This document shows, piece by piece, positions 12,095 through 16,832 of a stretch of DNA of 16,832 bases. The position numbers and the translations under genes were made by a program. The stretch is from the NCBI GenBank assembly GCA_938014865.1, contig CALLQJ010000070.1, forward strand, positions 1-16,832, in the 5' to 3' direction. Under the pieces are notes generated by a model that was given only the letters and a program-made list of their open reading frames with translations, was not told the origin of the DNA and did not search any database. The first letter of the stretch is position 1, and each line of letters begins with the position of its first letter. Source of the stretch: an uncultured Fastidiosipila sp. GTDB taxonomy: Bacteria > Bacillota > Clostridia > Saccharofermentanales > Fastidiosipilaceae.

Positions 12095-12571
12095 TTAACT
12101 TCTTTCCTTCACGACGACAGTGATGTTGCTTGTCCGTTTTAAGATGCTGCTCGCTGCGCCTTTGCCGCGCGGTCTGTAGCGCTTCATCACCATTCCCTGG
12201 CCGACATGACATTCGGCCAAATAAAGATTGTCGGGATTAAGACCGTTATTGTTGACGGCGTTCGCAGCAGCTGATTCAATAAGTTTCGTCAGAATCGGGG
12301 CTGCCGCTTTCGGTGTATAAAGTAATATTGCCAAAGCCTCATCTACATCTTTGCCGCGGATCTGATCTAAGACGATCTTCACCTTGCTCGGAGCGATGCG
12401 GATATTATTAACACGTGCTTTGCCGATATCTTTGCCGATACCGAGCACTTTGCGTTCCTTTTTATTCAGGACAGGCGGGCGATTGGACTTGGTATGCGAG
12501 GTATTGTACTGCGCTAAAATTTCTTCGCGGTTCTCCTGCATATACTGTTTTGACATATTTTGCTTACTCAA
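12095..12571 (-). CDS. rplV: 50S ribosomal protein L22 with long N-terminal extension
   Basis: L22 (uL22) lines the nascent-chain tunnel with a long hairpin, and its globular part is exposed near the exit. The L22 core starts around residue 51 (KARVNNIRIAPSKVKIVLDQ) and runs to the end, with the hairpin region PRGKGAASSILKRTSNITVV. The usual protein is about 110-113 residues; this one is 158 because of about 50 extra N-terminal residues rich in Lys, Gln and Asn. The first codon is TTG with AAGGAGG at the right distance. ATG codons 6 and 11 lie too far from any binding site but cannot be excluded. An extension of about 35 residues remains even with the third start. Confidence 0.93.
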   Translation of the reverse strand: MSKQNMSKQYMQENREEILAQYNTSHTKSNRPPVLNKKERKVLGIGKDIGKARVNNIRIAPSKVKIVLDQIRGKDVDEALAILLYTPKAAAPILTKLIESAAANAVNNNGLNPDNLYLAECHVGQGMVMKRYRPRGKGAASSILKRTSNITVVVKERS

Positions 12572-12579
12572 AGTCTATG

Positions 12580-12586
12580 CCTCCTT
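12580..12586 (-). promoter_or_regulatory. Ribosome binding site that selects the TTG start of rplV
   Basis: AAGGAGG ends 8 nt before the TTG at 12569-12571. The nearest in-frame ATG is 15 nt further downstream, giving a 23-nt spacer, too long for efficient initiation. The site starts just past the rpsS stop codon. This spacing is the main reason for choosing a TTG start. Confidence 0.7.
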
Positions 12587-12588
12587 CC

Positions 12589-12978
12589 TTATTCGCTGTC
12601 GGCTGCGCCGGCATCCGCATCAGCTGCGGGAGCGGCGGCTTCATCATCCGCAGTCTCGGCAGCTGCAGCAGCGGCCGCAGTCGGTGAGATAGCGCCGGCC
12701 AGAGCGGAAAGTGCTTTTTCGGCTCTGCCGTGGCCGCGGAATATTCTGGTCATGGCGAATTCGCCGAGTTTGTGACCTACCATATCTTCGGTGATGTAGA
12801 TCGGCACATGTTTGCGTCCGTCATGAACGGCAATCGTATGGCCGACCATTTCGGGGAAGATTGTAGAAGATCTGGACCAGGTCTTAACAACTCTCTTCTT
12901 ATTGCTTTCATTCATGGCTTCGATCTTCCGCATCAGGGATTCATCAACAAAGAAACCTTTTTTTGTCGAACGACTCAT
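12589..12978 (-). CDS. rpsS: 30S ribosomal protein S19 with acidic poly-alanine tail
   Basis: S19 (uS19) is in the 30S head, pairs with S13 and bridges to the large subunit. Its C-terminus points towards the tRNA sites. Residues 1-84 are ordinary: MSRSTKKGFFVDESLMRKIE, WSRSSTIFPEMVGHTIAVHD, GHKLGEFAMTRIFRGHG. The family normally ends near residue 92 with a few lysines and arginines. Here a 37-residue tail follows, with seven alanines in a row (101-107), about eight acidic residues and no basic residue after K88. The frame is intact and the stop sits correctly before the rplV binding site. ATG follows GGGAGGAAGCATAA. Confidence 0.96.
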   Translation of the reverse strand: MSRSTKKGFFVDESLMRKIEAMNESNKKRVVKTWSRSSTIFPEMVGHTIAVHDGRKHVPIYITEDMVGHKLGEFAMTRIFRGHGRAEKALSALAGAISPTAAAAAAAETADDEAAAPAADADAGAADSE

Positions 12979-12992
12979 TTATGCTTCCTCCC

Positions 12993-13820
12993 TTAATTTC
13001 TGCTCTTCACGATGTACTTATTCGTGTCTTTGTTCTTCCGGCGGGTCTTCTTGCCTAAGCTCTTCTGACCCCAGGGCGTCACCGGACTCGGACGGCCGAT
13101 AGGCGATCTGCCTTCACCGCCGCCGTGCGGGTGGTCGACCGGGTTCATCACAACACCGCGGACCGTCGGGCGAATGCCCTTGTGACGGCTTTTGCCGGCC
13201 TTGCCGACCATGACGTTTTCATGTTCTGCGTTGCCGACCTGACCGACCGTAGCGCGGCAGTCCTGAAGGACCATGCGCACCTCGCCCGAAGGCAGCTTGA
13301 TCTGCGCATACTTGCCCTCTTTAGCCACGAGCTGGGCCTGGGACCCTGCGGATTTGACCATCTGAGCACCCGCGCCGGGCCGCATTTCAATATTGTGAAT
13401 AACGGTACCGACCGGAATCTGACGGAGTACTTTGCAGTGCCCCGTTTTGATATCGGCTTCGTCGCCGCTGAGCACCTCGTCACCGATCTTAAGTCCCGCC
13501 GGAGCGAGGATATAAGATTTGGCGCCGTCGGCATACTGCAGCAAGGCCACATAAGCGGTGCGGTTCGGATCATATTCGATCGCTTTCACGACCGCGGGAA
13601 TATTATCTTTAGTGCGCTTCCAGTCAATCATTCTGGTCTTGCGCTTATTGCCGCCGCCCATATGACGCACGGTAATGCGTCCGTAGCTGTTGCGGCCGGC
13701 AGTCTTCTTTTTCTTCTGTAAAAGACTCTTCTCCGGTGCCTTCTTTGTCAGCCCAGAATAATCTGCGACCGACATCTGCCGTCTGGCAGGAGAAGTAGGC
13801 TTGTAAATTTTAACTGGCAT
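12993..13820 (-). CDS. rplB: 50S ribosomal protein L2
   Basis: L2 (uL2) is a primary 23S binder needed for subunit association and for organising the peptidyl transferase centre. The product is 275 residues, the usual length. It has the MPVKIYKPTSPARRQMSVAD start, RNSYGRITVRHMGGGNKRKT, the OB and SH3-like domains, and the conserved DHPHGGGEGRSPIGRPSPVT with His at about 232, equivalent to His229 of E. coli. ATG follows AAGGAGAGAAT. The gap to rplW is 30 nt. Confidence 0.98.
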   Translation of the reverse strand: MPVKIYKPTSPARRQMSVADYSGLTKKAPEKSLLQKKKKTAGRNSYGRITVRHMGGGNKRKTRMIDWKRTKDNIPAVVKAIEYDPNRTAYVALLQYADGAKSYILAPAGLKIGDEVLSGDEADIKTGHCKVLRQIPVGTVIHNIEMRPGAGAQMVKSAGSQAQLVAKEGKYAQIKLPSGEVRMVLQDCRATVGQVGNAEHENVMVGKAGKSRHKGIRPTVRGVVMNPVDHPHGGGEGRSPIGRPSPVTPWGQKSLGKKTRRKNKDTNKYIVKSRN

Positions 13821-13850
13821 ATTCTTCTCTCCTTACTGTACGGCCTGATT

Positions 13851-14204
13851 TTACTGACCGAAACCGAAATCTTCGATGACGGTTTTGTATTTGCGGTCGA
13901 CTTCTTTTTCTTCGCCGCCCTTATCCGTATATCTTTCATTCTCAGGATAAAGGTCGATCTGAACGACTGCTTTTTTCCAGGCAGGCGTCAGACCTCTGTT
14001 CATGCCCACCCGCTTTTCTTTTCCGCGAACGTTCATCGTATTGACCTTTAAGACCTTGACGCCGAAGAGTTCTTCTACCGCGCGGCGGATCTCAGGCTTC
14101 GTCGCATGTTTTGCGACCTGAAAGGTGTAGCGGCCCTCGGCTAATAACATGCCGGAACGCTCGGTAATGATCGGCTTAATAATAATATCGTGCGCGTTCT
14201 TCAT
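13851..14204 (-). CDS. rplW: 50S ribosomal protein L23 with extended C-terminus
   Basis: L23 (uL23) sits at the tunnel exit and is the main docking point for trigger factor and SRP. The N-terminal IIIKPIITERSGMLLAEGRY includes E15, in the place of the trigger-factor-contacting glutamate of E. coli L23. The fold continues through PEIRRAVEELFGVKVLKVNT and WKKAVVQIDLYPE. After about residue 87 there are some 30 mostly charged residues ending in IEDFGFGQ, making 117 in total where 95-100 is usual. The ATG overlaps the rplD stop (TAATG) and follows AGGAGGT. Coupled translation is likely. Confidence 0.96.
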   Translation of the reverse strand: MKNAHDIIIKPIITERSGMLLAEGRYTFQVAKHATKPEIRRAVEELFGVKVLKVNTMNVRGKEKRVGMNRGLTPAWKKAVVQIDLYPENERYTDKGGEEKEVDRKYKTVIEDFGFGQ

Positions 14205-14827
14205 TACGCATATACCTCCTGAATTTTCTCTGCTGCGGCCTTCGTCATCACAAAGGCGTCATATTTGAGAATGTCATAGACATTAATCGTATTGTACTGG
14301 CGCGTTTCAACGTTCGGCAGATTGCGTGCCGAAAGCTTCGCGTTGACGTTATCGTCTTCAATAACGAAAAGCGCCGTCGTCTCAAGATTGAGATTTTCCA
14401 TCATCTGACGGAACTGCTTGGTCTTGGGCTCCTCAAAGCTGAGCTCGTCAAGGACGTAAAGCTTTTTATTCTGCTGCTTGCTGCTCAGCACCGATTTCAG
14501 GGCCGTACGGCGGTCCCGTTTCGTTGCTTTCTTCTTATAACTTCTCGGTGTCGGACCGAAGGCCACGCCGCCGCCTACCCAAATCGGGGAACGGGTGGAA
14601 CCGTGTCTGGCCCGGCCGGTGCCCTTCTGGCGCCACGGCTTCTTGCCGCCGCCCCGGACTTCGCTTCTTGTTTTCGTTTTGGACGTCCCCTGTCTGCGGT
14701 TGGCGAGCTGTGCCTTCACGACCTGCAGCACGAGATTCTCATCCGGTTCTATACCGAAGATGGCGTCATCGAGCTCAAATTCGCCGACAACCTTGCCCTC
14801 CATATTATGAATATCTACTTTAGTCAT
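14204..14827 (-). CDS. rplD: 50S ribosomal protein L4
   Basis: L4 (uL4) contributes a long loop to the tunnel constriction. In E. coli it also represses the S10 operon at the level of transcription and translation. The product is 207 residues. The extended tunnel loop lies at about 43-100, with TRSEVRGGGKKPWRQKGTGR and SPIWVGGGVAFGPTPRSY; the globular domain resumes with RDRRTALKSVLSSKQQNKKL. ATG follows GGAGGCGAGAAC. The gap to rplC is 12 nt and it overlaps rplW by one base. The structured leader upstream of rpsJ makes L4 feedback possible here, but this is inference. Confidence 0.97.
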   Translation of the reverse strand: MTKVDIHNMEGKVVGEFELDDAIFGIEPDENLVLQVVKAQLANRRQGTSKTKTRSEVRGGGKKPWRQKGTGRARHGSTRSPIWVGGGVAFGPTPRSYKKKATKRDRRTALKSVLSSKQQNKKLYVLDELSFEEPKTKQFRQMMENLNLETTALFVIEDDNVNAKLSARNLPNVETRQYNTINVYDILKYDAFVMTKAAAEKIQEVYA

Positions 14828-14839
14828 GTTCTCGCCTCC

Positions 14840-15493
14840 TTACGCGTCCTGGTTAAGTTCTCTGACTTTCACGCTGTCCGTGATTGTCAGAACATTGCCG
14901 CGTGCACCGGGTACGGCGCCTTTAACGCAAAGAATATTGCGTTCGCCGTCCACCAGAACGACGTCAAGGTTCTGTACCGTTGTGACTTTATTTCCCAGCT
15001 GGCCGGGGAGTTTCTTGCCTTTAAATACTCTGGCGGGCGTCGCCGAGGATCCCATCGAACCGACTCTGCGGTGATACTTGGAACCGTGTGCCTCGATACC
15101 GCCGGCCTGATTATGACGCTTCACGTTGCCGGCAAAGCCCTTCCCTTTGGAAACGCCCTGTACGTCAACGCTGTCGCCTTCGGCAAACATATCCGCAACA
15201 TTAATTTCCTGTCCGACTTCAAATTCATCTGAATTTTCCGCTCTGAACTCAGAAATCTTGCGGAACGGCTTGGTTTCTGCTTTCTTGAACTGACCCATGT
15301 CAGGTTTATTTACTTTATGCTCTTTCGCTTCCTGATAACCGACCTGAACAGCCTCATAGTCATCCGTCTCGACCGTTTTCTTGCGGAGAACGGTAATCGG
15401 ACCGCAGTCAATAACGGTAACGGGGATTGCTGCACCCGTCTCGTCAAAAAGCTGTGTCATTCCGGCCTTCTTGCCCAGCATGAACTTTTTCAT
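14840..15493 (-). CDS. rplC: 50S ribosomal protein L3
   Basis: L3 (uL3) initiates 50S assembly and reaches the peptidyl transferase centre with a loop. The product is 217 residues. The start MKKFMLGKKAGMTQLFDETG matches the family, as do the loop VSKGKGFAGNVKRHNQAGG and HGSKYHRRVGSMGSSATPAR. The ATG has AAAGGAG 11 nt upstream plus a nearer AGGGAAG. The 67-nt gap to rpsJ holds two perfect hairpins. Confidence 0.97.
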   Translation of the reverse strand: MKKFMLGKKAGMTQLFDETGAAIPVTVIDCGPITVLRKKTVETDDYEAVQVGYQEAKEHKVNKPDMGQFKKAETKPFRKISEFRAENSDEFEVGQEINVADMFAEGDSVDVQGVSKGKGFAGNVKRHNQAGGIEAHGSKYHRRVGSMGSSATPARVFKGKKLPGQLGNKVTTVQNLDVVLVDGERNILCVKGAVPGARGNVLTITDSVKVRELNQDA

Positions 15494-15520
15494 TCTTCCC
15501 TATACTCCTTTTGGTTATTG

Positions 15521-15539
15521 GTTCACCTCGCAGGTGAAC
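15521..15539 (-). other. Perfect intercistronic hairpin before rplC
   Basis: GTTCACCT and AGGTGAAC form an 8-bp perfect inverted repeat with a 3-nt centre. It lies 28 nt before the rplC start and just ahead of the rplC binding site. No T-run follows. It could be an RNA processing site or modulate rplC initiation. At the DNA level it also resembles an operator palindrome, but no promoter is visible here. Confidence 0.55.
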
Positions 15540-15545
15540 ATGACC

Positions 15546-15560
15546 ACCGTCTGTAACGGT
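15546..15560 (-). other. Hairpin directly after the rpsJ stop codon
   Basis: ACCGT and ACGGT form a perfect 5-bp stem with a 5-nt loop, starting at the base after the rpsJ stop. Only 6 nt separate it from the stronger hairpin at 15521-15539, so the short rpsJ-rplC gap carries two stems in tandem. Confidence 0.45.
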
Positions 15561-15872
15561 TTACAATTTGATCTCAATATTGACGCCCGACGGCATATCC
15601 AGACGCATCAGCGCTTCTACCGTTTTCTGGTTCGGTGCCAGAATATCGATCAGGCGTTTATGCGTTCTCATTTCAAACTGTTCGCGCGAATCTTTATGCA
15701 TATGCGGCGAACGCAGAATCGTCATGACTTCTTTGTGCGTCGGCAGCGGGATCGGTCCTGATACACTGGCTCCTGTCCGCTTAGCCGTCTCGACGATACG
15801 TTCTGCCGAGCTGTCCAAAATCTGGTGATCATACGCTTTCAGTCTGATTCGGATCTTTTGATTACTTGCCAT
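15561..15872 (-). CDS. rpsJ: 30S ribosomal protein S10 (NusE)
   Basis: S10 (uS10) belongs to the 30S head. As NusE it also joins NusB and NusG in transcription antitermination and coupling. The product is 103 residues: MASNQKIRIRLKAYDHQILD, the conserved GPIPLPTHKEVMTILRSPHM, the loop HKDSREQFEMRTHKRLIDI, and the end MPSGVNIEIKL. ATG follows CGGAGGAACAGTAA with 8-nt spacing. It is the first gene of the whole cluster, behind the long leader. Confidence 0.98.
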   Translation of the reverse strand: MASNQKIRIRLKAYDHQILDSSAERIVETAKRTGASVSGPIPLPTHKEVMTILRSPHMHKDSREQFEMRTHKRLIDILAPNQKTVEALMRLDMPSGVNIEIKL

Positions 15873-16127
15873 TTACTGTTCCTCCGTAATTTTGCTGCTA
15901 CAGGTAGCTACTCAGCCGGGCGTTTCATCCGTCTCCATCATAAAACCCAGCACAGTCCGAAAATCTTCCTGCCCGGGTTCAATGCCGGCCGACCGGCACA
16001 CACTGCCAACCAGGTACTACCTGTCGCCGAGACTCAAGGCCTCAGCCGATCCATCAAAGTTACCCGCAGACGCATTGCAGCCGCGTCAGCGGCAATCTCT
16101 GATTTCACGCCTTTTTTTGGCGCGTAC
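15873..16127 (-). promoter_or_regulatory. Structured 5' leader of the S10 operon, about 255 nt
   Basis: No gene lies between hslO and rpsJ. From the predicted start near 16127, the RNA holds an early hairpin CGCGCC-A7-GGCGTG (about 16101-16119), then GCCGC-TGAC-GCGGC (about 16080-16093), then TGCCGG-TCGG-CCGGCA (15982-15999). ACAGGTAG (16017-16024) can pair over 109 nt with CTACCTGT (15900-15907), closing a large domain right before the ribosome binding site. GCTGGG (15946-15951) can pair either back with ACCCGG (15973-15978) or forward with CCCGGC (15915-15920), so two states exclude each other. This is the position of the L4-controlled leader in E. coli. The sequence is not one I recognise. 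Confidence 0.6.
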
Positions 16128-16133
16128 TGAAGT

Positions 16134-16162
16134 ATTCTATTAAAAATCTCAGGACATATCAA
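16134..16162 (-). promoter_or_regulatory. Sigma-A promoter of the S10-spc-alpha cluster
   Basis: On the minus strand TTGATA (16157-16162) and TAGAAT (16134-16139) are exactly 17 nt apart, with an AT-rich spacer. The start is expected near 16127-16128. It lies between the hslO terminator and rpsJ and is the best promoter in this gap. A weaker pair further upstream (TTGTGC, 17 nt, TATTAG) could add some activity. Confidence 0.75.
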
Positions 16163-16222
16163 GTCTCCGGCCCGATAAATCAGGCTTTTGCGGCCCTAAT
16201 ACAAAATTTCGTCAGATTGCAC

Positions 16223-16257
16223 AAAAGGACTCGGGCTTTTTCCTGAACAAAAGCCCG
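16223..16257 (-). terminator. Intrinsic terminator of hslO
   Basis: CGGGCTTTT and AAAAGCCCG (16249-16257 and 16232-16240) form a perfect 9-bp stem with an 8-nt loop, starting one base after the hslO stop codon. A short T-run (TCCTTTT) follows. The A/T closing pairs and the T-run are typical; the two interrupting C bases make it moderately strong. It separates hslO from the S10 promoter. Confidence 0.75.
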
Positions 16258-16258
16258 C

Positions 16259-16832
16259 TTATCCTTCGTTCTCTTCATTTCCGCTGCGGCTCCGGCGGGC
16301 TGCGGCGGCCATTTCGGAAAGTTCGGCGGAGCTGAAATGATAGCGGCTCCTGCAGAAATCGCAGCAAAGCTCGGCCCCGTTTTCATCCGCTTCCAGCTCG
16401 GCCAGATCCTCCGGGCTCAAGGTCATCAGCGCCGCCGCCATGCGTTCCCGGCTGCAGGGGCAGCCGTAGGCCGTCTTTTCCGTCGCCAGATATTGAATAG
16501 CAGGATCGCCGGCAAAAAGATCCAGGATCTGTGCGGGCGAAAAGCCCTCATTCAGAAGAAAAGTCAGATCAGGAAACCCCGCCGCCCTTTTTTCCAGATA
16601 ATCCAGCACATCCTCTCCGGCGCCCGGCAGAGTCTGGATCAGATAGCCGCCGGCATGGCGTACGCCCTCCGGGTCACAGAGCACGCCGAGCCCCATAATT
16701 GTCGGTATTTGTTCGGACGTCGCAAGGTAATAGGTCAGGTCCTCGGCAATCTCCCCGGAAATCAAAGGCACCGAGCCGGAATAAGGCCTGGCCCCGGCCT
16801 GTGCTTTGATCACCGTCAGAACCCCGTTGCCG
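16259..16832 (-). CDS. hslO: Hsp33 redox-regulated chaperone (3' part; 5' end outside the window)
   Basis: Hsp33 is a cytoplasmic holdase switched on by oxidation: its four zinc-bound cysteines form disulfides and it then binds unfolding proteins. The visible part is about 191 residues and is open to the window edge. It contains GNGVLTVIKAQAG, PYSGSVPLISGEIAEDLTYY and FATSEQ-like LATSEQIPTIMGLGVL, all typical of the Hsp33 core. The C-terminal zinc module shows C-P-C, 30 residues, then C-D-F-C, which fits the family pattern C-x-C-x27-32-C-x2-C. An extra cysteine directly precedes the last pair. A GTG inside the visible part is not the start, since family sequence continues upstream. It has its own terminator, so it is a separate unit. 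Confidence 0.95.
   Translation of the reverse strand, partial: GNGVLTVIKAQAGARPYSGSVPLISGEIAEDLTYYLATSEQIPTIMGLGVLCDPEGVRHAGGYLIQTLPGAGEDVLDYLEKRAAGFPDLTFLLNEGFSPAQILDLFAGDPAIQYLATEKTAYGCPCSRERMAAALMTLSPEDLAELEADENGAELCCDFCRSRYHFSSAELSEMAAAARRSRSGNEENEG

Noticed and set aside
12589..12720. S19 tail as a frameshift artefact
   Set aside because: The frame stays open with sensible codon use, the stop is placed exactly before the rplV ribosome binding site, and other frames do not recover a normal S19 ending.
15912..15942. Nine-codon frame MMETDETPG just before rpsJ
   Set aside because: There is no binding site before the ATG pair and its codons form one side and the loop of the predicted stem; it is better explained as structured RNA.
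16049..16120. Possible leader peptide in the S10 leader (GTG or ATG start, ending in RLRP)
   Set aside because: Neither start has a usable ribosome binding site at proper spacing, the peptide has no run of a regulatory amino acid, and its frame overlaps predicted hairpins.
1..16832. Mobile elements, tRNA or rRNA genes, CRISPR arrays, defence or biosynthetic systems
   Set aside because: None seen. The window is filled by a syntenic housekeeping cluster with gaps too short for such elements; no direct repeat series, transposase or tRNA-like fold was found by eye.

Overview
The window is the universally conserved S10-spc-alpha ribosomal protein cluster of a Gram-positive bacterium, read entirely on the minus strand, so transcription runs from high to low coordinates. 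It holds 31 complete genes in the order rpsJ, rplC, rplD, rplW, rplB, rpsS, rplV, rpsC, rplP, rpmC, rpsQ, rplN, rplX, rplE, rpsN, rpsH, rplF, rplR, rpsE, rpmD, rplO, secY, adk, map, infA, rpmJ, rpsM, rpsK, rpsD, rpoA, rplQ. Upstream lies the 3' part of hslO (Hsp33), cut by the right edge. A possible start codon of the next gene sits in the first ten bases.

The organism is most likely a member of Bacillota, probably Clostridia. Evidence: S14 is the short zinc type; Adk has a four-cysteine LID; adk-map-infA-rpmJ sit between the spc and alpha blocks; rpsD is inside the alpha block (it is elsewhere in Bacillus subtilis); almost every gene has a strong AGGAGG-type ribosome binding site; GC looks balanced. 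This placement is an inference and I cannot go below class.

Layout. Right end (about 15870-16832): hslO ends in an intrinsic terminator, followed by a good sigma-A promoter and a structured leader of about 255 nt before rpsJ. 15872-6388: 21 r-protein genes packed with gaps of mostly 0-20 nt; only the rpsJ-rplC and rpsH-rplF gaps (67 nt each) are longer and both hold hairpins. 6384-3329: secY, then a 129-nt gap with a terminator and a perfect -10 box, then adk-map-infA, coupled or nearly so. 3328-2880: infA to rpsM, with rpmJ in the middle, a long AT-rich palindrome, a promoter and a GC-rich structured gap before rpsM. 2879-30: rpsM-rpsK-rpsD-rpoA-rplQ.

Together the genes supply about half the small-subunit and large-subunit core proteins, the RNA polymerase alpha subunit, initiation factor 1, the Sec channel, the N-terminal methionine peptidase that acts at the exit tunnel, and adenylate kinase. 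I see no mobile element, tRNA, rRNA, CRISPR array or novel enzyme system. The parts worth a second look are the regulatory gaps and unusual lineage-specific protein extensions: an acidic poly-alanine tail on S19, a roughly 50-residue N-terminal extension on L22 with a TTG start, an Arg/Gly tail on S3 and a longer L23 C-terminus.
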